The position numbers and the translations under genes are program-made. A DNA stretch of 58,254 bases from positions 87,468 through 145,721 of the forward strand of contig CAIKWE010000003.1 of assembly GCA_903831085.1 (NCBI GenBank), given 5' to 3'. Shown piece by piece: positions 24,198 to 31,999 of the stretch. The stretch's first letter is position 1; each line of letters begins with the position of its first letter. The notes under the pieces were generated by a model, which saw nothing but the letters and a program-made list of their open reading frames with translations, made no database searches and had not been told where the DNA came from. This DNA comes from an uncultured Verrucomicrobiota bacterium. GTDB lineage: Bacteria; Verrucomicrobiota; Kiritimatiellia; Kiritimatiellales; Tichowtungiaceae.

Positions 24198-24337
24198 AAA
24201 CAGTTCCTGTTTTCCAATGATTGGAGCGCACGGTTATACTGGCGGGCCGAAGTGTTGTAAACTGTTTTTGGGCGTCTCGCGCCAAGACACAAAGCCGCCG
24301 CCAACCCTCTGCGCCTTTGCGAGGAACAATCCCTACA
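24198..24337. repeat. Intergenic region with palindrome and repeat words
   Basis: Contains a TTTTCCAA-TGA-TTGGA palindrome (24210-24225). At about 24279-24330 there are repeat words (GTCTCGCGCCAAGACACAAA, then CTCTGCGCCTTTGCGAGG) related in inverted form to 1617-1646. No gene is visible. It separates the hypC-hydE stop from the permease start. Confidence 0.6.
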
Positions 24338-25654
24338 TCAGCCAAGCTTGGAGAGCGAAGGCGTGGCGACGCCGAGGTCGCTGGGAGCGCGGCCAAGGCG
24401 GTCGAGGAGCTGGATGATGGCGCGGGTCTGGTCGGCAATACTTTCGGTGGCGTGGGCGCGACCGTCGTAGATAGCGTAGTCGGCGCGGTAACGGAGCGGC
24501 GTAACATTCAACATGACCGAGCTGGCGCCGGACATCAGTCCGCGTTCGCGGGCGTTCGGCGACAACGTTTCAAATGCGGTGGTGACCAGCACCTTAGCCT
24601 GCGGCGGCGCGGCGAGCCGGGCGGCGGCCAGCGCACGAAGCATTTGCGATTCGGTGGCCGGAATAATGTCGCGGCGGCGGTGACTGGCCAGTACCGGGCC
24701 GAAGCTGAACATTTCGGCATTCAATTCACCCGCCAGCAGAATGTCGTCGGCCAGCGAATCCACGGTCTGGCCGGGCAGACCGATCAGTCCGCCGGTAACG
24801 GTCAGCCAGCCGGTCTTGAGCGCGTGGCGCAAATGACTGAGGCGGGCATCCAGCGTATCGCCGGGATGAAGCGCGGCATAGAGCTTGGCGTCCGACGTTT
24901 CGAAGCGCATCAGCAGAGCGCGGGCTCCGGCTTCGTACAGCATGTCGAGACCGTCGAGGCCGACTTCGCCGAAGCTGACGCAGATGAAGACGCCGTGACG
25001 GCGTTTGATCTCGGCGACGATTTCGGCCAGAAACGCCGGCGTGTACGCCGGGTCTTCGCCGGACTGGAGAACCAGCGACTTAAAGCCGAAACCTTCGATC
25101 GCTTCCTTGGCGGCTTCGAGAATTTCGTCGCGGGTCATGCGGTAGCGCCGGGTCAAAGTGGAGTTGACCGCCAGACCGCAGTAGAGACAGTCGCTGGAGC
25201 AGTAGTTGGAAATCTCAAGAATGCCGTGCACACAGCAGGAGTTGCGGTGGTGCAGATGGCGGACGGCGTTGGCGGTGCGATAGAGCCGTTCAAGGCGATC
25301 CGGCTCTTCGACGGTCAGCAGATAGCGCAACTCATCGCGGGAAATTTGTTCGCCGGCGCCGGCCTTGTCGAGAATGTCCTGTAGCGGCCGGTCATTGGGT
25401 TCCGGTGCGGGCTTTTCCGACATGGCGGTATCGCGTTCCTGAAGAACCAGAAACAGTTCATTCCAGGTATCGAGCATTTCGCGGGCGAAGTCGGGATCGA
25501 CTTTTTCAATGACGTAACCGCCCTGCGCATAGACATAGTCGCCGGGCCGGATGTTGGTAAGTTCACAGAGTGCCGAACGGATTTCGCCGAAGTAGCTGAT
25601 TACTGCATTGCGGCCGCTGATCTCTGTCACAACACCTGGAAGCGCGTAGCACAT
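24338..25654 (-). CDS. HypC-HydE fusion: hydrogenase chaperone plus radical SAM maturase-like protein
   Basis: A 438-residue two-part protein. Residues 1 to about 72 are a HypC/HupF chaperone domain, starting MCYALPGVV with the essential cysteine at position 2 and containing IRPGDYVYAQGGYVIEKVD. HypC normally carries the Fe(CN)2CO group to the large subunit of [NiFe] hydrogenases. After a linker, residues from about 95 are a HydE-like radical SAM enzyme: the cluster motif ISNYCSSDCLYCGL (CxxxCxxC), RRYRMTRDEILEAA, LVLQSGEDP, GGLIGLPGQTVDSLADDIL and TAFETLSPNARERGLMSGA. HydE normally acts in [FeFe]-hydrogenase H-cluster assembly, yet this gene follows an Ech [NiFe] operon. BioB and PylB are weaker matches. 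Function of the fusion is inferred. Confidence 0.88.
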   Translation of the reverse strand: MCYALPGVVTEISGRNAVISYFGEIRSALCELTNIRPGDYVYAQGGYVIEKVDPDFAREMLDTWNELFLVLQERDTAMSEKPAPEPNDRPLQDILDKAGAGEQISRDELRYLLTVEEPDRLERLYRTANAVRHLHHRNSCCVHGILEISNYCSSDCLYCGLAVNSTLTRRYRMTRDEILEAAKEAIEGFGFKSLVLQSGEDPAYTPAFLAEIVAEIKRRHGVFICVSFGEVGLDGLDMLYEAGARALLMRFETSDAKLYAALHPGDTLDARLSHLRHALKTGWLTVTGGLIGLPGQTVDSLADDILLAGELNAEMFSFGPVLASHRRRDIIPATESQMLRALAAARLAAPPQAKVLVTTAFETLSPNARERGLMSGASSVMLNVTPLRYRADYAIYDGRAHATESIADQTRAIIQLLDRLGRAPSDLGVATPSLSKLG

Positions 25655-25687
25655 TTAGTTTTTCACACTCCGATTTTTTACGATTTT

Positions 25688-25930
25688 ACAGAAGGTAACC
25701 AAGGATAACGAAGGTTGAAGAATGAACTTCCGGGCAATTGTCCAGAGCATGTACCGACTTAAATGCCGCCTCTCCTTCTTGTAGGACAGGCTTCCTCGGT
25801 ATTCCGAGGAGCCTGTGTCTTTTATCATCACACGCTCCCGGATACGGGAAGCGCGTCCTACAACCACAAAGTAATACGACGCTTTAAACGTTATTTGCTC
25901 TAGCCTTTGTTCCCCTTCGTTTCCTTCTGT
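25688..25930. repeat. Inverted-repeat element, ACAGAAGG family (copy 2) with a nested repeat
   Basis: The left arm 25688-25716 (starting ACAGAAGGTAACCAAGG) and right arm 25904-25930 (CCTTTGTTCCCC to TCCTTCTGT) match the arms of the element at 11752-11835. Nested inside is another inverted pair, TTGTAGGACAGGCTTCC (about 25778) and GGAAGCGCGTCCTACAA (about 25847), around a TCGGTATTCCGA hairpin. It fills the 286-base gap between hypA and the hypC-hydE gene and may split the operon. Confidence 0.85.
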
Positions 25931-25940
25931 AAAAAAATGT

Positions 25941-26285
25941 TTAAGCTAAGTCCACATCAAGCACCCGCAGGCCGGAACGGTGGCCGCAGGGACGACCGGG
26001 TTTAGCGCATTGAGGACAGGTAAAGACGCCGGGCTGGCGTTCAAATTCGGCATTGCAGGCAGGACAAAAAAGGCGCGGCGGCACATGGCGGTATTCGATT
26101 TTGGCGTCAGCCATCGCCGGTTCTTCGGCCAGATGGGATTCAAGGTGCATTTCCACCGAGATCTCGTCCATGTGGGAATCGGGACTCAACTCAAGAACGA
26201 TACGATTGACCTTCGACGCGCCAGCGGCCAGTATCCGCCGCTTCACATCTTCGATGACGCCGTCAATGAGGTGGTCTTCGTGCAT
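25941..26285 (-). CDS. hypA: HypA-like nickel insertion protein
   Basis: HypA delivers nickel to the large subunit of [NiFe] hydrogenases. The 114-residue protein starts MHE, the conserved nickel-binding N-terminus, and has two zinc-binding pairs, LFCPAC and FTCPQC, with the expected spacing. Between them are the family's beta strands (KVNRIVLELSPDSHMDEISVEMHLE). A further CGHRSG near the end gives an extra cysteine. It begins one base after the echF stop codon, so it belongs to the same transcript. Confidence 0.88.
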   Translation of the reverse strand: MHEDHLIDGVIEDVKRRILAAGASKVNRIVLELSPDSHMDEISVEMHLESHLAEEPAMADAKIEYRHVPPRLFCPACNAEFERQPGVFTCPQCAKPGRPCGHRSGLRVLDVDLA

Positions 26286-26286
26286 A

Positions 26287-26616
26287 TCAAAACGTTTCCC
26301 AGTCCTTCGTCACGGTCGGAATACCATGATCGCCGGTCAGATGCAGACATTTCTTCGGGCAGACTTCGACGCAGCAGTTGCAGGAGATGCAGCGCAGACG
26401 GTCGATGTGCCACTTCTTATTCGTCCGGTCGACATTCAGCGCCTGAGTCGGACAGCGCTTGGCGCACAGGGTACAGAAGATGCAGTCGGAGATTTTGATA
26501 TCCAGACGGCCGCGCGAGCCGGGACATATCTTCCGGGGTTCGAACGGATATTTGGTCGTGACCGGCGTACGGAATGTCCACGCCAGAATCATTTTTTTCA
26601 TTTGGAAGAATGCCAT
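26287..26616 (-). CDS. echF: Ech hydrogenase subunit F (two [4Fe-4S] ferredoxin-like)
   Basis: Electron-transfer subunit, equivalent to NuoI/HycF, that passes electrons from reduced ferredoxin to the hydrogenase core. The 109-residue protein has two [4Fe-4S] motifs, CIFCTLCAKRCP (about residues 45-56) and CISCNCCVEVCP (about 75-86), with the usual preceding KYPFEP segment. AGAGG precedes ATG 26616. It sits between echE and hypA with gaps of 5 and 1 bases. Confidence 0.92.
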   Translation of the reverse strand: MAFFQMKKMILAWTFRTPVTTKYPFEPRKICPGSRGRLDIKISDCIFCTLCAKRCPTQALNVDRTNKKWHIDRLRCISCNCCVEVCPKKCLHLTGDHGIPTVTKDWETF

Positions 26617-26621
26617 GGTGT

Positions 26622-27701
26622 TTACCTCTCCGTGCAGCTGATGCAGGGGTCAATTGTCAGTACCAAAACCGGAACGTCGGCCAATTCGCAGCCCGCCAGC
26701 ATTTTGACCAGCGGCGGAACGTTGGCAAAGGTCGGCGTGCGGGCGCGGAAACGGGTCAGATTCTTAGTGCCGTTACCCTTGATGTAATAAACCACTTCGC
26801 CGCGGGGCTGTTCGACGCGCGAGAAAAATTCGCCGTCGGGATTGCCGGTCACTTTAACAGCGATTTCGCCTTCCGGCATTTTCGCCGCCGCCTGACGGAT
26901 CAGGTCGACCGACTGGAACAGCTCGGCACAACGCACCGCACAACGGCTGTAAGAATCGCCGTCCGTCTTCGAGATCGGCTGGAAATCCAGATTGCCAAAG
27001 GCGGCGTACTTCAACAGGCGCATGTCATCGGCAACGCCGCTGCCGCGCAGAGTCGGGCCGACCGCGCCCAGCGAAATAGCATCTTCTTTAGAGATAACGC
27101 CAACGCCGCAGAGACGGTGCTTAACCGAATTGTCGTTCATGAAGACATCGACGATCAGCTGCATTTCCTTCTCAACCGTTTCCAGTTGAGCCAACAGCCA
27201 GCTCATTTGTTCCGCCGGAATATCGCGGCGGGTGCCGCCGACTTTACAGGAACCGAAAATGACGCGGCCGCCGGTGGTCGCTTCAATGAGGTCAAGAACC
27301 TGCTCACGGACGCGCCAGCTGTGCATGAACAGCGACTCGAAGCCGAATGCATCAGCCATCAGACCGAGCCACAGCAGATGGCTGTGGATGCGGGAAAGTT
27401 CGCCCCAGATCGTGCGTAGATATTTGGCGCGCGTCGGAACTTCAATCTTCATGATCTCTTCAACGCCCTGGCAGTAGGTCTGGCCATGAATGAAACTGCA
27501 GATACCGCAGATGCGCTCGGCAACGTAGACGTACTCGATGTAGTCCTTCTTCTCGACCAGCCTTTCCAGTCCGCGGTGGATAAATCCGATGGAAGGAACA
27601 GCCTCGACTACTTTTTCGTCTTCAACCACCAGATCGATATGAATCGGCTCCGGAAGCACCGGGTGCTGCGGGCCGAAAGGAATGATTGTGCGGGTACCCA
27701 T
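26622..27701 (-). CDS. echE: Ech hydrogenase large subunit (group 4 [NiFe])
   Basis: Carries the Ni-Fe site that reduces protons to H2. The 359-residue protein starts at ATG 27701 (GGGAGG upstream); a longer frame to 27869 lacks family similarity. All four metal-binding cysteines are present: ERICGICS (C65, C68) near the N-terminus and DPCISC (C353, C356) at the end. This separates it from NuoD and from Ni-free relatives. The protein ends only three residues after the last cysteine, so there is no C-terminal extension to be removed and no maturation protease should be needed, as I recall for other Ech/Coo types. Co-directional with the other ech genes in canonical order. Confidence 0.96.
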   Translation of the reverse strand: MGTRTIIPFGPQHPVLPEPIHIDLVVEDEKVVEAVPSIGFIHRGLERLVEKKDYIEYVYVAERICGICSFIHGQTYCQGVEEIMKIEVPTRAKYLRTIWGELSRIHSHLLWLGLMADAFGFESLFMHSWRVREQVLDLIEATTGGRVIFGSCKVGGTRRDIPAEQMSWLLAQLETVEKEMQLIVDVFMNDNSVKHRLCGVGVISKEDAISLGAVGPTLRGSGVADDMRLLKYAAFGNLDFQPISKTDGDSYSRCAVRCAELFQSVDLIRQAAAKMPEGEIAVKVTGNPDGEFFSRVEQPRGEVVYYIKGNGTKNLTRFRARTPTFANVPPLVKMLAGCELADVPVLVLTIDPCISCTER

Positions 27702-27703
27702 GA

Positions 27704-28093
27704 CTATTGACCTCCCTTGGCCGGAGCCGCAGCGGGAGCCGGCGCGGCGTCTTGAATGAATGGATGTTTCATGGCGGTCTTGTAAAAGTTGCCTTTGAAA
27801 TCGAGGGCGTTGCCGTCCACCTGAACGCCGAACAGGTCGCTGATCTCGTTCTCGTAGGTGAAGGCGCACCAGTAGATGCCGCTGACACTCGGAACGCGGG
27901 CGCCAATCTTCGGCTGCATGAAGCGGAAGTTAACGAACTTGCGGTTGAGGTCAAAGGTGTAGTCCAGCTGGAGTTCTTCGCCCAGCCGCGTGACACAGAT
28001 CTGAACCAGCCGGTATCCCTGCTCTTTCATTTTCCGCGTTTCGGCCACCAGCGTCTCCGGCATGACGGTGATTATGGTTTGTTCTTCAATCAT
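27704..28093 (-). CDS. echD: Ech hydrogenase subunit D (NuoC-like)
   Basis: Soluble-arm structural subunit, related to the NuoC 30-kDa subunit. The 129-residue protein has the family pattern YRLVQICVTRLGEELQLDYTFD and the hallmark YENEISDLFGVQ, followed by FKGNFYKTAMKHPF and an Ala/Pro-rich tail. ATG 28093 overlaps the echC stop by four bases (ATGA) and has GGAG upstream; the longer frame to 28120 is not supported. It precedes echE by two bases. Confidence 0.9.
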   Translation of the reverse strand: MIEEQTIITVMPETLVAETRKMKEQGYRLVQICVTRLGEELQLDYTFDLNRKFVNFRFMQPKIGARVPSVSGIYWCAFTYENEISDLFGVQVDGNALDFKGNFYKTAMKHPFIQDAAPAPAAAPAKGGQ

Positions 28094-28995
28094 TTGCGCT
28101 CCTTCTGCAGATAAACCCAATTCACCGTCGGGGTGAAAAGTTCGGTCCGAACCTGCCGATACCCCATCTTCTCGTAAAGGTGCAGGTTCCGCAGGCTTTG
28201 GTGACCGGTGAAGGCCTCGTAGATTTTGACATCACCGACTTCCTGCTCGATCTGCTTGATCAAGCGGGTAGCGAGTCCTTTGCCCTGGAAATAAGGATGA
28301 ACGGCCACGCGGCTGATGTAGGCCATATCTCCGTCGCGGCGGCCGCGGATTGAACCGACGATTTTGCCGTTAGCGACAGCCTTGAGGAAAATCATCCGGT
28401 CGAAGTCGGCGGTGATCTCTTCCATCGTCTGGCCAAGCGCCGGAACGCTATCGCTTCCATAAAGCTCAGCCTCGCTACGGTAAGCGATCTTCTGCAGAGC
28501 GAGAATCTCAGGAATATCCTTTTGGTTGGCCCGGTTGATCATCAACCCGCCGCCGACCGCGCCGGCGGAAGTTTCCATAAACCTGTGCTTCATCTCCAGA
28601 ATATCGAGAGCACGGACCACGCCGTCGATGATCGCCTCGGGGCGGGCCGCGCAACCTGGAACGTAGACATCCACCGGGATCACCGTGTCGATGCCGCCGA
28701 GGACGTTGTAACATTCGCGGAAGATGCCGCCGGACGTGCCGCAGATCCCGATGGCGACGACCACCTTGGGTTCGGGCATTTGAGCGTAGATATTGCGGAC
28801 GACCGGCGCATTCTGAACATTAACCGAGCCGGTGACCAGAAAGATGTCGGCATGTTTCGGATTGCCGGTGTTGATGATGCCGAAACGTTCGACATCAAAG
28901 TTTGGCATCAGGCAGGCAAGCACTTCGATGTCGCAGCCGTTGCAGCTCGACGCATCGTAATGGATCACCCAGGGAGATTTTTTAAAAGCGGTCAT
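28090..28995 (-). CDS. echC: Ech hydrogenase small subunit fused to a GNAT acetyltransferase
   Basis: Residues 1 to about 150 are the NuoB-like small subunit that holds the proximal [4Fe-4S] cluster. Its four ligands are visible: C18 and C21 (SSCNGCDIE), C85 (GICGTSGG) and C115 (YVPGCAARPE). Residues from about 152 to 301 form a complete GNAT domain (INRANQKDIPEILALQKIAY, YISRVAVHPYFQGKGLATRLIKQIE with the acetyl-CoA loop QGKGLA, and LRNLHLYEKMGYRQVRTELF). The reading frame is continuous through the junction, so this is a real fusion rather than two adjacent genes. Typical EchC proteins are about 150 residues. The acetylation target is unknown. Confidence 0.93.
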   Translation of the reverse strand: MTAFKKSPWVIHYDASSCNGCDIEVLACLMPNFDVERFGIINTGNPKHADIFLVTGSVNVQNAPVVRNIYAQMPEPKVVVAIGICGTSGGIFRECYNVLGGIDTVIPVDVYVPGCAARPEAIIDGVVRALDILEMKHRFMETSAGAVGGGLMINRANQKDIPEILALQKIAYRSEAELYGSDSVPALGQTMEEITADFDRMIFLKAVANGKIVGSIRGRRDGDMAYISRVAVHPYFQGKGLATRLIKQIEQEVGDVKIYEAFTGHQSLRNLHLYEKMGYRQVRTELFTPTVNWVYLQKERK

Positions 28996-29008
28996 GCAGG
29001 TGTTCCTC

Positions 29009-31855
29009 TCATTTCCAAAGGGCTAAAAGAATCAGGTTGGCCACCGCCAGCACCAGACTTACCGCCCAGGCGCTCTTGATGGCAAGCTGCCACTTCAGGC
29101 GGGCGAAGGTGTTGTCGACGAAGATCATGAAGAAGAAAACCAGAACCATGGCGGCGGCGCCGACCCACAGGTTGAAAGCGAAGAACAAACCAACCCATGC
29201 GAAGAGAATCACGTTCTCATACCAGTGAGCGATTTCGATCAGCGCCAGCATTTTGCCGGAGAATTCGGTGGTGATCCCCTTGACCAGTTCCTGATGGGCG
29301 TGGTGCGAGGTCGACAAGTCGAACGGCGATTTGCGGAACTTGATTTCCAGAATGTAGAGGAAGCCGATGAAGATCAGGAGCAGCTTGAGCGAATTGGCCG
29401 GACTGGCGTTGAGGAAGATGTCGTCGATGCGGAAACTGCCGGTGGTCATATACATACCGACCGCGGCGATCAGCACCATCGGCTCGTAGGCGACCATCTG
29501 GATCAGTTCGCGCTCGGCGCCGATGAAACTGTAGGGCGAACTCGCCTTGTAGGCCGCGAGGACAAAGAAGATGCCGGCCAGCGTCAGCGAGAAGATCATC
29601 AGCAGCAGGTCGGAACCGCAGAAGAAAAGCGCGCCGGTGAAGACGACAAAAAGGAAGAAGAACAGAATGTAGAAGTTCTGCGAGCGGCGAACCACGATGC
29701 TCTCCTTGCCCCAGAGCTTGGCGACATCGTAGAAGGCCTGCCGCACCGGCGGTCCGCGACGGCCCTGCATGCGGGCTGTCAGTTTGCGGTCGATACCGGC
29801 CAGAAAACCGCCGATGAGCGGCGCCAGCACCAGATAGGCTGCCAGGCGGATTAAAACCTCTTTGAGCGAAAGCATGTGCGGGGCGATCGTACGAATGGTT
29901 TCCTCCGGCATGCCGATCGGCAGCAGGAAGCTTCCGGCGAGCGCGATCAGTGTCGCGACAGCGATCCAGAATCCGGTTTTGAAAACCCGCTCCTCGCCGA
30001 GCAGCTGGCCGATGTAGTAGTTATGCATCGACATGTCGCGGATGATGCCGGCCGAACCCTGGAAACGGGCCTGACCATCAGTCGATTCGACATTGGCGCC
30101 GGCAAGATAGGCATCGACCACCTTCACCTTGCGGTTGTAATTGAAAAAGCTGAGCGGGAACATCGCCACCATACCGAGCATCAGCCCCATGACAATCAGG
30201 TTGCTGGCACCCAAAACGCTGTCCGCCGCTTTGAAACCGCCGCCGATGTACGGTTCAATGAACTGGTTGGAAATGAGCGGGAAGCACATGCAGGTGAGAA
30301 TGGTTAAAACCGACAAGGAAATCAGGGCAGTCCATTTTCCGCCGCTGATATTCTTTTCCTTCTTTTCCATCGGGCCGGTGATCTGCAGCAGCTTGCCCAG
30401 CCACTTGACCCAGAAGAAAAGTGTGGCCGAGCTGCCGAACACGATAAAAATCGAGAAAAGCGGATGGGCGTCGACGATTGCTTTAAGAACGGCCCATTTG
30501 CTGATCAGCATACCGAAGGGAGCCAGGAACATACCGGCGATACCAATTTCGATCATTACGGCGAGCTTAGGCAGGCGCAGAACCAGTCCGGCCATATTCT
30601 CGATATCACGGCTGTGTATCTTGTGCTCAACAACACCGACGCAGAGGAAAAGGAGCGCCTTGGCCACGGCGTGAAAGATAATCAGCAGGATACCGGCCCA
30701 AAGGGCCTCTTTGGTGCCGATGCCGCCGCAAATGACGATCAGGCCAAGGTTGGCGACCGTTGAGTAGGCAAGAATCTTCTTGGCATCACTGGTGCAGATC
30801 GCGACAAGCGAACCGGCAACGAAGGTGACCGCACCGATCAGGGCAACCACCATACCGACCTTGGTTCCTTCCAGATTAGGGGCAAGGCGGAGAACCAGAT
30901 AGACGCCGGCCTTCACCATCGTGCTGGAGTGCAGCAGCGCGGAGACCGGCGTCGGCGCCACCATCGCGCCGCGAAGCCAGCCAGTGAACGGAAATTGAGC
31001 CGCCTTGGTGATCCCGGCAAACGCAAGCAGTCCGGCGGCAATAACCATCACCTGCGAAGCGGAACCCTGACTGCGTAGATCGATCAGGCTGCTGACCCCG
31101 TTATTGCCCAGCAGGACGATCGCCAGAGCGAAACCCAGGCCGCCCATCAGATTCATCGTCAGGGCGCGCATGGCATTGGTCTTGGACTCTGCCGTCTCTT
31201 TATAGCCGATCAGCAGAAAAGAACTGAGCGTGGTGATTTCCCAGAAGAAGTAGAGCCAGTTTAAGCTGTTGGAAAAAACGATACCGAACATCGCGCCCAA
31301 GAAGATAAAAAACGTGGCGAAGAACATCGGGCGACGGTCACGGTACTCCGGATGATGGTTGTCGTGAAATTCCTTCATGTAGCCGGGGGCATAAATGCAG
31401 ATCAACCCGCCGATGATACCGATGACCAGAACCATAATCACGGAAAGCTGGTCGCAGAGAATCCAGGGAGAAACGGTGGCGACTGCAGAAGCAATTGATT
31501 CGGTCGCTGATGTCGGCTTGAGCATCTCGTGGATTTCAAAACCTGCCACCAGAATGAACTGCGTCAGAAGCAGACCCAGAGCCAGCCAGTTTTTCGCCTT
31601 CACCGTGACCCACACAATAAAACCGGCTATCAAAGCCTCAACGACGAGCATTGCGAGACTGATGCTGTGGGCAGAGCCGTCCAGAAGCGTCGTGTTCTGA
31701 TTGGACTTCCAGGCCAGAAGGATTGATCCGGCCATAATGACAGCCGTGAAGGCATAAACCGCGTAGCGCCGCAGGGTGTCACTGGAGATAAAAAACAGGA
31801 CAATACCCGCCAACAGAGGAAAGGCCACCATCCACGGAATCAGATTCTCAATCAT
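29009..31855 (-). CDS. Ech hydrogenase EchA-EchB fusion (ion-pumping membrane subunits)
   Basis: A 948-residue membrane protein. Residues 1 to about 655 are the antiporter-like EchA (NuoL/MrpA family), with SLNWLYFFWEITTLSSFLLIGYK, KAAQFPFTGWLRGAMVAPTPV, SALLHSSTMVKAGVYLV and HAVAKALLFLCVGVVEHKI. Residues from about 660 are EchB (NuoH family): RMQGRRGPPVRQAFYDVAKL, ERELIQMVAYEPMVLIAAVG and LEIKFRKSPFDLSTSHHAHQELVKG. In described Ech operons these are separate genes in the same order, so the fusion is unusual. The complex would use the energy of H2 evolution to pump H+ or Na+. AAGGTGG lies 7 bases before ATG 31855, and a good promoter precedes it. Confidence 0.93.
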   Translation of the reverse strand: MIENLIPWMVAFPLLAGIVLFFISSDTLRRYAVYAFTAVIMAGSILLAWKSNQNTTLLDGSAHSISLAMLVVEALIAGFIVWVTVKAKNWLALGLLLTQFILVAGFEIHEMLKPTSATESIASAVATVSPWILCDQLSVIMVLVIGIIGGLICIYAPGYMKEFHDNHHPEYRDRRPMFFATFFIFLGAMFGIVFSNSLNWLYFFWEITTLSSFLLIGYKETAESKTNAMRALTMNLMGGLGFALAIVLLGNNGVSSLIDLRSQGSASQVMVIAAGLLAFAGITKAAQFPFTGWLRGAMVAPTPVSALLHSSTMVKAGVYLVLRLAPNLEGTKVGMVVALIGAVTFVAGSLVAICTSDAKKILAYSTVANLGLIVICGGIGTKEALWAGILLIIFHAVAKALLFLCVGVVEHKIHSRDIENMAGLVLRLPKLAVMIEIGIAGMFLAPFGMLISKWAVLKAIVDAHPLFSIFIVFGSSATLFFWVKWLGKLLQITGPMEKKEKNISGGKWTALISLSVLTILTCMCFPLISNQFIEPYIGGGFKAADSVLGASNLIVMGLMLGMVAMFPLSFFNYNRKVKVVDAYLAGANVESTDGQARFQGSAGIIRDMSMHNYYIGQLLGEERVFKTGFWIAVATLIALAGSFLLPIGMPEETIRTIAPHMLSLKEVLIRLAAYLVLAPLIGGFLAGIDRKLTARMQGRRGPPVRQAFYDVAKLWGKESIVVRRSQNFYILFFFLFVVFTGALFFCGSDLLLMIFSLTLAGIFFVLAAYKASSPYSFIGAERELIQMVAYEPMVLIAAVGMYMTTGSFRIDDIFLNASPANSLKLLLIFIGFLYILEIKFRKSPFDLSTSHHAHQELVKGITTEFSGKMLALIEIAHWYENVILFAWVGLFFAFNLWVGAAAMVLVFFFMIFVDNTFARLKWQLAIKSAWAVSLVLAVANLILLALWK

Positions 31856-31940
31856 TATCTAACCACCTTGTTGCTCCGCCAACTTCGTTCCGGATCACTT
31901 GAAAGAATTTAGCAGGAGAATGCCGCGTAAAAAGCGGAGA

Positions 31941-31968
31941 ACTATAGGGATTGTCTACCGGCTTTCAA
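31941..31968 (-). promoter_or_regulatory. Candidate promoter of the ech operon
   Basis: On the minus strand TTGAAA (31963-31968) and TATAGT (31941-31946) are separated by 16 bases. Each differs from the sigma-70 consensus at one position. Transcription would start near 31934, about 80 bases upstream of the echAB start codon. Confidence 0.55.
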
Positions 31969-31999
31969 CCAGATTTATCAACTAACTTTCAGGGCGGAT

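Noticed and set aside
24221-25384. A 387-codon plus-strand open frame opposite the hypC-hydE gene
   Set aside because: Its product is low-complexity and resembles translated antisense, while the minus strand carries conserved HypC and HydE motifs.
24338-25654. Calling the radical SAM half a biotin synthase or PylB
   Set aside because: The RRYRMT, LVLQSGEDP and GLPGQT pattern fits HydE better, and the hydrogenase setting with an N-terminal HypC domain supports that.
26622-31855. Reading the ech genes as a complex I (Nuo) fragment
   Set aside because: The large subunit has both Ni-binding CxxC pairs, the gene order is that of Ech, and hypA and hypC follow. NADH-binding subunits are absent.
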